Assembly: GCA_015698045.1 (NCBI GenBank)
Contig: BLAL01000165.1
Coordinates: 782,001-846,000, forward strand
Direction: 5' to 3'
Origin: Rhizophagus clarus
Taxonomy: Eukaryota; Glomeromycota; Glomeromycetes; Glomerales; Glomeraceae
Length of the DNA stretch: 64,000 nt
Both the position numbers and the translations under genes were made by a program. The notes beneath the pieces are model-generated. The model was given only the letters and a program-made list of their open reading frames with translations. It had not been told where the DNA came from and made no database searches. This document shows, one piece after another, positions 38,205-46,576 of the stretch (the first letter of the stretch is position 1; each line of letters begins with the position of its first letter).

Positions 38205-38412
38205 CTTTATCCTGAAGTCTTTTCATATATTGGATCACATAATATCCTCTAATATGATTTCAGCATCGACCACTATCACCCCTAACTGTTTTACTACAAC
38301 CTGGTTTGGAGCAAGGCCGGCCTTTCTTAGCTTTGGAGTGTGCTTGACAACCTTCGGGTTTAGTACAAGCTTTACCACAAACTTTGCCAGAATTATGAAG
38401 ATAATCACAAAC
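38205..38412 (-). pseudogene. Cys-rich coding relic, transposon-associated
   Basis: On the minus strand an open frame reads CDYLHNSGKVCGKACTKP, then GCQAHSKAKKGRPC, then KPGCSKT, a stop, and GYYVIQYMKR. The regularly spaced Cys and basic residues suggest a zinc-binding segment. It lies on the same strand as the integrase relic and downstream of it, so it may be part of the same dead element. Family not identified. Confidence 0.35.
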
Positions 38413-38503
38413 AAATAAATTTCACTTTCATTCTCTAAATACATATAAATAATTTTAATTAAACAAATCTTTACACAATATAATAAAAACAAATACTTTC
38501 ACA

Positions 38504-38884
38504 ATGAGTACACAAACTCAATTAACCGAAGCTAAGCCCACATCTCAGGCAATTGAACAGGCATTAATAAATGCAGTCAGAGCAGGACTCCATTATAGAA
38601 AACTGAAAGAAGGTAAATTTATGCAATTATATAAAGAGAGAATTAAAAAATTGCATCAAGCTGAGGATCCTGAAGAGTATGTATTAAAATTAGCTATGGC
38701 AATATTCCCCAATGAGGATAAATATTGTAAAATCAAAGATGACTACAAAGAATACTATTGGCGAAATCCAAAAATTCTTAATGCAATCATGGATCTCTAT
38801 AAACTATATTATAAATTAGCCAAGAACTATTTCATTACAGAAGCACAAATTAATGAGGAAGAAGAAGACTTTCTTAATTCATAA
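38504..38884 (+). CDS. Hypothetical 126-residue protein, intact among transposon relics
   Basis: ATG 38504 (MSTQTQLTEAK) opens 126 codons. The protein is helical and charged, with Tyr/Lys-rich blocks (AGLHYRKLKEGKFMQLYKER, then LKLAMAIFPNED) and an acidic end (EEEEDFLNS). No domain is recognised, and there is no signal peptide or membrane segment. It sits between the Cys-rich relic and the integrase relic, on the opposite strand to both, and unlike them is fully open. It may be an accessory protein of a mobile element or a host gene. Composition resembles true coding sequence rather than chance. Confidence 0.5.
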   Translation: MSTQTQLTEAKPTSQAIEQALINAVRAGLHYRKLKEGKFMQLYKERIKKLHQAEDPEEYVLKLAMAIFPNEDKYCKIKDDYKEYYWRNPKILNAIMDLYKLYYKLAKNYFITEAQINEEEEDFLNS

Positions 38885-39490
38885 AAACCTACTGGAATGG
38901 TAACTCAGTATCTAATGGAATAATCATTAATTCTTCCAGCCAGTATAATACTGGCTGATTTTTTTTTGCACCATAGATTGACAGATATGATAAATATGTG
39001 AAGACCAATTCAAATCATCAGTATGACATCTTTTACCCTCTAAATCAAATATTGCACAAGCATATCACCAGAAAAGCTTCTCTTTATCAAAGCCTATAAA
39101 ACCATCTTGAAGATAAAAAGACTTAGCAATAACCCTCTCTTTTTCTATTGCTTCAGCTGGAAAAATACCAAGTTAATGCATAGTAAATTATTAATGTCAT
39201 CAACAATTAAAGGCAAATTTTTTACCCAAGTCTGAGATTTTTCATATAAATCTATAGATCAGAAACATCCTGAAAATGAAACAATCTTTCAGTTAATATG
39301 TGTTTATATCTTTCAATAATACTTTAGTATTTTTAGTCTTAGCCTTCTGAATTTTTATACCATGCTTTCTTAGAATTTTTTCACATTCACCTTTAAATTC
39401 AGAATCTTTATGTGATAAAAATACTTTTGGCTATATCAAAGAATACTTAGGATCATTGTAAATTTTCTCAAAAACTTAAGCAATACTGTA

Positions 39491-40303
39491 TATCATGGGC
39501 CACAGTACCCCCCCTATGTATAGTACCCCCCTCAAGAAATTTGCGAGAATTTTAAAGTACCCGGGTACTTTACATAGAGAATTCCAATTTAAAGCTTAAA
39601 ATTTTGTAAAATACCCAGGGTATAATACTAGATCAATATATAATGTATATTCCAGATATATAAAAATGCCGGAACAATTAGTTTCAGCGTTTTTTTTACT
39701 TTACATATAAAAAATGCTGGAACAGTCAGTTTTGCGTTTTTATATATATAAAAATGCTGGAACAGTCAGTTTCAGCATTTTTTTTGCATTTTTATATATA
39801 AAAAAATGCCGAAACAATCAGTTTCAGCATTTTTTTTTTACTTTACATATAAAAAACACCGGAACAATCAGTTTTGACATTTTTTTTATTTTACATATAA
39901 AAAACGCCGGAATAGTCAGTTTCGGCATTTTTTTTACTTTACATATAAAAAACGCCGGAACAGTCAGTTTCAGCATTTTTTTTATATTTTACATATAAAA
40001 GACGCTGGAACAGTCAGTTTCGGCATTTTTTTTTGCGTTTTTATATATATAAAAATGCCAGAACAATCAGTTTCGGCGTTTTTTTTACTTTACATATAAA
40101 AATACTGGAACAGTCAGTTTCAGCATTTTTTTTGCGTTTCGCCAATCTAATTAAACCTGGGTATTATACATAGCATATACCCCGGATATTTTAAAAATCC
40201 TGTACCCCCCCTATATATAGTATCCACCCGTGTATAATACCCCCGGGTACAGGCTAAAACCCCCAAAATTTGCAAGATACCTGGGGTACTGTGGCCCGTG
40301 ATA
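39491..40303. mobile_element. 813-bp non-autonomous element with TA target duplication, nested in the integrase relic
   Basis: Both ends, read inward, start TATCAYGGGCCACAGTACC, with further similarity to GGTAT/TTGCAAATT on one side. TA flanks it at 39489-39490 and 40304-40305. Removing the element plus one TA joins the integrase frame exactly (..ILNSK-LPYSIA..VFEKIY), which fixes the insertion site to the base. The inside has no coding capacity but a tandem hairpin array. TA duplication fits a Tc1/mariner-type mover, although the ends are not a classic mariner end. Confidence 0.8.
39661..40137. repeat. Tandem array of ten hairpin-forming units, period ~48-52
   Basis: Each unit is an imperfect palindrome of the form AAAAAYGCYGGAAC, loop AGTCA, GTTTCRGCATTTTT, separated by short TTTACATATA spacers. 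Ten units start near 39661, 39708, 39750, 39800, 39851, 39899, 39947, 39998, 40050 and 40097. In some units both arms change together (GCTG with CAGC, GCCG with CGGC). Confidence 0.85.
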
Positions 40304-40632
40304 TATGGTAGTTTTGAATTTAAGATACCTTACCTATTCTTAACACTAGTTGCACAAATAGGAATAGAGACTTTATATCTAGAAGTTATATCCATTACAT
40401 TAAAATGATAAAAAAAATAGGTAACTTGCCCTATTTTATTATAAGATATATAAAGAATATCTGCCTGATAAATTAGTAATAAAGCCAAAACTTACTTAAA
40501 GAATATATTTAGAACAAGGTTTATGTATCTAAGTATACAGCCTGTCTTTTGAGTCAATTATACACTTCATCTATAGTAAAATAATATCCAGGTATTTAAC
40601 AAGACCTCATGCAATTTTTTCATAGTTCTATA

Positions 40633-41873
40633 CAGTCATCTCAAACCTCAATATAATGAAGAACACTATATAATGAATTGTTAATGAGAGACAGATATTA
40701 ATATATGAAAAAACCCTTGATTAACTGAATTTTATTAATTATGGGCTATATACCATTATACAAAGTAAAGTTACAAAACAGCATATATAAAAATGACCCT
40801 TTTTATAACAAATTTTTTTTCCAGTAAAATGAAGATTACTGATATATCAACAACCCTATGATCATTTAATAAAAGGATAATTTTTTTTAAATACACAATA
40901 TATGAAAGGCATAGAATACTTTTATAAAAGATGTTTAACAAATTATTTTAATAATGTCAAAATATTAAATTTTGTCATTGATTTCATTAGCTTTGCATTT
41001 GCGCATCAGAATTAGTAACTCCATCTAGCATCCTTATAAAATAAAAGTAGAAAGTTTTTTAAAGAAAATAATAATAACATCTCCCCCAACTTTCCCTTAC
41101 CTTAATTTCAAAAATTCAGTCATATTTTTCATCTGGCAATACTACAAAGAAGAAAAAAAAATAAATAATTAGAAAAAAATAACAAAAAACACCTTCCAAC
41201 TCTTCCTTACCTTAATTCTAAAAGTCCAGTCATATTTTTCATCTGATAATACTACAAAAAAGAAAAAAAATTAAATAATTAGAAATAATAACAAAAAACA
41301 CTTCTCCCAACCTCCTTATCTTAATTCCATAAGTCTAGTTATATTTTTCATCTGGCAACATTACAAAAAAGAAAAAAATAAATAATTAGAAAAAACACTA
41401 AAAAACACCTCTACCTTAATTCCAAAAATCTGGCCATACTTTTCATCCAGTAATACTATAAAAAAGAAAAAAAAATTAAATAATTAGAAATAACGACAAA
41501 AAACACTTCTTCCAACCTCTCTTATTTTAATTCTATAAGTCCAGTCATATTTTTCATCCAGTAATACTATAAAAAAAAAAAGTAAATAATTATAAAGAAT
41601 ACCAAAATCACTTTTTTTCAATTCCCCCCTTACCTTAATTCTAAAAATCCAGTCATATTTTTTGTCTAGCAATACTACAAAAAAAAAAAAATAATTTTTT
41701 TTTCTAGATTGAATATTTGGATTATCTGATAAATTGGTAAGTCACATAACCATACCTTTATACTGGATAATTTGTTATACTATACTGAATAATTTATTAT
41801 AGCATTAATAAATTTTTTATAATAAAGGTCTGATCAGCTCAGATACTTACTTTATTATATCGAGGTATAACTG
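40633..41873. mobile_element. pogo/Tc1-like non-autonomous element, left copy (1241 bp)
   Basis: Left end TA-CAGTCATCTC, then CCTCAATATAATGAAG. Right end, read on the other strand, TA-CAGTTATACCTCGATATAATAAAG. TA is at both borders (40631-40632, 41874-41875). Ends of the CAGT..CCTCRATATAAC type are typical of pogo-like elements. There is no transposase inside. The element at 43265-44445 is the same family in reverse orientation and shares long stretches, so the two could form a very large fold-back structure. Confidence 0.65.
41095..41690. repeat. Tandem repeat array in the left pogo-like element, ~6 units of ~105-113 bases
   Basis: Each unit contains, on the minus strand, a T-rich tract ending GTAG, a ~41-base block starting TGYYRCCAGATGAAAAAT-like and ending GGAATTAAG, then GTAAGG. 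Units differ by scattered substitutions and small indels. See the matching array at 43440-43960. Confidence 0.8.
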
Positions 41874-41875
41874 TA

Positions 41876-42425
41876 ATGACTAGCTGGTTGATAATAAAAT
41901 TTTGCAAAATATTAGATGGAGTTGAACAAGCATATCTAAATTTATTAAATAGCAATTTAAAATTGTAAATAAAATTAACTCAAAAGAAAACTATTATCAT
42001 TAAAAATAAGGAAAAAATTTGCAAGCTTACAATTTGTGTCATCTAAAGATTTCAACTTCTTCATATTATCAGTACAGAGAAGTATAATGTTTGGTTTACC
42101 AAAATCACTTGACATTCATTTTGATAACCCACCTTTTTGGCTTTAGTAGTTTTCTTAATTTTTGATTATTTATTTTATTCATTATTTGCAAAAAATATTA
42201 ACTGTTTTTTCTTCAGATTTTACACTCAGTTAAATGATTTCAGGATGATTAAACATGTTAACTGTGTTATTAATTAATGATAAAGCTATTAATGCATCAT
42301 TAAAAAAAGTTTTCTATTATAATAATGGAAATTCAGGTAGTTTTTGCGAATCTAATTTATATGTAATCTTAGTTGTTATTTTATAAACCTTTAAAAGGAA
42401 AAGATTTAATTAAAAGAATTTTCTT
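41876..42425. other. Spacer between the left pogo-like copy and the hAT-like element
   Basis: AT-rich, without an open frame or clear repeat. Confidence 0.4.
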
Positions 42426-42433
42426 TCTGTAAG

Positions 42434-43163
42434 TAGTGCTTCGATTTATATCCAGATCGATCTGGATTGATCTGGATTTTTTTTTCAGATATCTGAAATC
42501 TGCGGTTTTCATCCAGTTTATAATCCAGATGATAAATATCTGGTTTGAACTAGGATCCAGATGGAAATAAATATAAAAAAAAATTTAAGAAAATTTTTTA
42601 TATTAAAGTGTATTAAATACTAGGGTAAATATCGAAGACGTTAAATCTGCAGAAAAAGGTCTTTAGCATCAAATTTTAACGTTAGAAATGTTAAATACTT
42701 GTTAAATCCGTGAAATAATATCTCTGATGCTAAAATGAATGAAATTTAATGTTAGAGCAGTTAAATTCATAGAAATAAATATTTTCTGAACGTTAAAATT
42801 ATAAAACTTTAACATTAATAACGTTATTTCCACATATTTATTAATACCTTTACATAGTTAAATTCTTAATTTTGGCCAAAAATGCATAATGCTAGCCAAA
42901 ATGGAACGAGTTAAGAAAATCATAAAAATTGGCCAAAATTACGAATTTTTGGTTAAAGTTTAAGTGCCAGAGGTTTGATACATCTAGCAATATGTAAAAT
43001 GACGAAAATATCATCATTTAATAAAAAATTTATGTGATTTGATCTAGATTCTGAATTTCATTCAGATTACTAAACCGGATTCACAATTCAGATTGATCTG
43101 GATGAAATCTGAATTTTTTTTTGTGTAATCTGGATGACAGATTTCATTCAGATCGAAGCACTA
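42434..43163. mobile_element. hAT-like non-autonomous element, 730 bp, perfect 8-bp target duplication
   Basis: Terminal inverted repeats are TAGTGCTTCGAT at both ends, extending imperfectly through CCAGAT/ATCTGGAT blocks. The flanks carry the identical 8-mer TCTGTAAG at 42426-42433 and 43164-43171. An 8-base duplication and TAGTG-type termini are the hallmarks of the hAT superfamily. There is no transposase frame inside. It sits between the two inverted pogo-like copies. Confidence 0.85.
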
Positions 43164-43264
43164 TCTGTAAGATATTCTAGTAATGAATAAGGGAATATTA
43201 AGAAAAAGTAATAAAGCAAAAGTCAGAATATTTAGTGATAAAAAAATTTAAATATTAATAAGTA

Positions 43265-44445
43265 CAGTCACATCTTGATATAACAAAGTAAGTATCTGAA
43301 CTGATCAGACTTTCATTATAAAAAATTTGTTAATACTATAACAAATCATTTGGTATAATATAATGAATTATCTGGTATAAGGACATAGTCATGTGACTTA
43401 TTGATTTAAATATCTGATTTAGAAAAAAAATAAAATTTTTTGTTTTTGTAGTGCTACTAGATGAAAAATATGACCAGACTTTTGGAATTAAGGTAAGGGA
43501 GTTTAAAAAAGGTATTTTTCAGTGTTTTTTCTAATTATTTATTTTTTTTCTTTTTTGTAGTATTGTCAGACAAAAAATATGATCAGATTTATGGAATTAA
43601 AGTAATGAAGGTTGGAGAGGTGTTTTTCATCATTATTTCTAATTAATTAAGTTATTTAATTTTCTTTTTATAGTGTTGCTAGACAAAAAGCATGATCAGA
43701 CTTTTGGGATTAAGGTAAGGAAGGTCTGAAGAGAAGGTGATTTTCATCATTATTTTTAATTAATCAAATTATTTAAGTTTTTTTCTTTTTTTTTGTAGTG
43801 TTACTAGATGAAAAATATGATTAGACTTTTGGAATTAAGGTAAGGAAGATTGAAGGAGGTGTCTTTTGTCATTATTTCTAATTAAATTATTTAATTTTTT
43901 TTTCTTTTTTGTAGTGTTGTCGGACAAAAAACATAATCAGACTTTTAAGGTGTTATTATTTTCTTTAAAAACTTTCTACTTTTATTTTTATAGGGATGCT
44001 AGATGAAATATAGATAGTAGATAGGTATCATGCTGATGGAGTTAACTCTGATTCACAAATGCAAAGCTAATGAAATCGATGACACAATTTAATATTTTGA
44101 CATTATTAAAACGATTTGTTAAACATCATTTATAAAAGCATTCTATACCTTTTATATATTGTGTAGTTAAAAAAAAATTATCCTTTTATTAAATGATCAT
44201 AGGACCATTAGTATATCAGTAATCTTTGTTTTACTGGAAAAAAAATTTGTTAAAAAATTCATTATAAAAAGGGTCATTTTTATATATGCTGTTTTGTAAC
44301 TTTATTTCATATAATAGTATTAACCCATAATTAATAAAATTTGGTTAGTCAAGGTTTTTTCATATGTTAATATCTGTTCCACATTAACAATTCGTTATAT
44401 AGTATTCTTCATTATATTGAGGTTTGCTGTAAAGAGGGATGACTG
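43265..44445. mobile_element. pogo/Tc1-like non-autonomous element, right copy (1181 bp), inverted relative to the left copy
   Basis: Inner end TA-CAGTCACATCTTGATATAAC; outer end, read on the other strand, TA-CAGTCATCCCTC, then CCTCAATATAATGAAG. TA lies at both borders (43263-43264, 44446-44447). The outer ~430 bases match the outer part of the left copy in reverse, including the distinctive CATTTGTGAATC/AGCTAATGAAATC region. No coding capacity is seen. Confidence 0.65.
43440..43960. repeat. Tandem repeat array in the right pogo-like element, five units with splice-like borders
   Basis: Five plus-strand units of ~108-120 bases. Each has a T-rich tract plus GTAG (or ATAG), a ~41-base block (TGCTACTAGATGAAAAATAT at its start, GGAATTAAG at its end) and then usually GTAAGG. 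Translated, the block gives LLDEKYDQTFGIK-like residues. Its length is not a multiple of three. Confidence 0.8.
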
Positions 44446-44447
44446 TA

Positions 44448-45239
44448 TGTAATAATTACAAGCCAAGATGCATTCATTCATATTGACAATTTATTATGAC
44501 TCACTTACCAGTGGCACCAGGTTGCTCTGTAATAATGCAAATGTGTTTTTGGCAGGTTTGACGATAAGAAGCAGGAAAGAAAAGCACAAGAATAAGTAAG
44601 TATTCAGAAAGCAATATTATCTTATGCCTCAAGAAACGTACCAGATGGGAAGATTAGAGATCTCAAATATTTACACTTTTCTTGTTCAGTAACATGTCAG
44701 TCTGATTCTTTTCATTTCTGGTGAAGTAACCAAATAATCTTATTTTTTCATTTGAAACAAACCTTTTAGTTTTGAAAGTTGATCTGACATGTTTTTGGTG
44801 CACAAGTTGTACTATACAGTCAGTACAAAATATAGGAAAAAAAAAGATGGGGTAATATAAATTGATTGTCACACAAATTGAGTTACTTTGACTCAAAATG
44901 ATGGCACAAAATCTGGATTCTGGAATTTTAAGAATAAATAAATGACAAATAGAAAATGTTTAGAAATATTAAAATGCTCTAGATAAAATTATTAATCACT
45001 GTAAATTTTGTAAATTATAAATGATAATTAATTAATTAATTCATAAATTATTTATCTGACTCATCAGATGATCGGTTATCTTTCACACACCAGATTACAA
45101 AAATCATGCTTTACAATACTTCATATAAAAAAAGTGCCAAACTTTGAGATCGTGACGCGCGTCACAGTCTCAGGATTTCGTAGTTTTTACATATCAGGTG
45201 ATAAGTGAGAAGAATATTCACTGTACTTTATTAATACAT
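44448..45239. other. Intergenic, no gene seen
   Basis: AT-rich, with no supportable frame or repeat. Confidence 0.35.
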
Positions 45240-45700
45240 GCGAGTGATAAAAAAATAAATACAAGCGCGAGAGTACACAACAAAGCTTTCTATGCTACAA
45301 TTGCAAACTTGAGTTTATTGCTTGTGTTGCAGGTAAGACAATATTCCAACTTATCTTGGGAATACAGCTTCACTAATTCAGGATCATAAGGGAACTGAAT
45401 CCCATTCTCACGGTACCATGAGCCATGTAATCCATCATTTCCATGTTTTCCATTGCAAATAGGGCACTGTGAGCTCCACGGCTGAAGTAATGCAAAATTA
45501 TAATTATCAAATCACCTATAACTATTCCGGAATTTCAGGTATGTGAAATGCTCTAACACGGATTTGATAATTAGCTCTGGATCAGGTTTTGCTTTGAAAG
45601 TGATAGGCTTGAAATCAGAGGTTTGAGGTTTTTCTGATATACTTATCACGGCTTCTGATAATTGCTATGGCTCATTTCCAGTTTCTTTTTTATATTTTTT
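45240..45700 (-). pseudogene. Decayed frame with a Cys-rich motif, probably a mobile-element relic
   Basis: The minus-strand frame reads QLSEAVISISEKPQTSDFKP, then ITFKAKPDPELIIKSVLEHF and FRNSYR, a stop, then LQPWSSQCPICNGKHGNDG, GSWYRENGIQFPYDPEL and YCLTCNTSNKLKF, ending in a stop. Two CxxC pairs (CPIC, CLTC) flank a Trp/Tyr-rich block, like a zinc ribbon. One internal stop makes it a relic. Family not identified. Confidence 0.45.
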
Positions 45701-46379
45701 GTATAAATTGGAACGAATCTTATTCTGTCAAAACGCTTGGTAACCCGCTTAACTTGGCATGCCCATCCAGTTACTCAAGGGTTAATACTTTATCGGACTT
45801 ATGATACATACAAAGCAAAATTTTTGCGCACATATTGATTTATAAATCCATATTATACTTATTTTCTATACTAATCATATTGTAAAAAAAAAAGAATGTA
45901 CTATATCTATTTTATCTGCATTGATCGTGTGATAAGTTCAATAAAATATAATAAGAAATTAAATACATCGTGACTACTTCGTGACTAGTAATAGGAATAG
46001 ACGACACTTGATTGGTGGTTGGTTATAACGATGGTACAGATGCACTATGAAATTCGATATGACGGAACCACCCGTTTCAGAAAAAATTTCCGGTATATAT
46101 CGAAACTAAAAATATATTCGTTCGGAGCTTTATTGAGCTAGTAATTAGTTGTCATTAATTTTAGTTTATCATCTAATATACGCTTTTTATTTTTTATCTT
46201 TGTCACGTGATTAATTTTATTGGTTCGTTTGTGGTCTCCGTTAAATCAAACCATGTTCCGTTATAGCGATTATCGAGATTTTACTAATAAATTTCATTTA
46301 ATACGATTTGGTTCCAGTAAAACAGAAAAAGTTCCGGTATAAGGCTAGTTCCGGTTTATTGAGGTTCCGTTATCGTCAC

Positions 46380-46576
46380 TCCCTATAAAAAAAAGAATGT
46401 CCGGAAATTGTCGCCGAAAATGGCCAGAAAACTGGCTTATTCTAGACACTTTCTGGACATTGGATCTAGACATTTTCTGGATATTTCCTGGAAAATCACA
46501 ATGTTAACGTCCGGAATATCACAATTTTCCGGATATTTTCGGACATAATTTCCAGACATTCTTTTTTCCATAGGGA
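46380..46576. mobile_element. CCGGA-rich MITE-like element (copy 2), 197 bp
   Basis: Terminal inverted repeats of about 31 bases with only a few mismatches: the left end starts TCCCTATAAAAAAAAGAATG and continues TCCGGAAATTGT, and the right end read on the other strand starts TCCCTATGGAAAAAAGAATG and continues TCTGGAAATTAT. Inside are many TCCGGA/TCTGGA and GGCCAGAAAACTGG-type inverted motifs. No coding frame. It is related to the element at 34083-34242. Confidence 0.75.

Larger units (their letters stand above)
38917..40629 (-). pseudogene. Retroviral-type integrase (rve, DDE) relic, split by an inserted element
   Basis: Read on the minus strand, the N-terminal part lies at about 40620-40306 and the C-terminal part at about 39488-38917. 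Fragments in order: PGYYFTIDEVY, DITSRYKVSIPICATSVKNR, then after the insertion VFEKIYNDPKYSL, DSEFKGECEKILRKHGIKIQ, IVERYKHILTERLF, VKNLPLIVDDINN and AEAIEKERVIAK. The Asp of DITSRY, the Asp of DSEF and the Glu of IVERY fit the DDE triad order. Several stops and frame changes make it non-functional. It is a transposon-type integrase; the element class (LTR-like, Ginger-like or other) cannot be told from what remains. Confidence 0.72.

Noticed and set aside
38235..38492. 85-codon minus-strand frame and 62-codon plus-strand frame
   Set aside because: Both are alternative frames of the Cys-rich relic region, and the Cys-spaced frame is more coding-like.
39714..39998. A 94-codon open frame rich in Phe/Ile/Lys
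   Set aside because: It is read-through of the hairpin tandem array, with the same ~16 residues repeated, and not a gene.
39661..40137. Regular ~50-base repeats that could suggest a CRISPR array
   Set aside because: The window is clearly eukaryotic nuclear DNA. There are no unique spacers, since the stretches between repeats are themselves repeats, and the array lies inside a transposable element.
41484..41672. A 62-codon frame with LLDEKYDW-type residues
   Set aside because: It is only read-through of two tandem units in the pogo-like element. No start or regulatory context.
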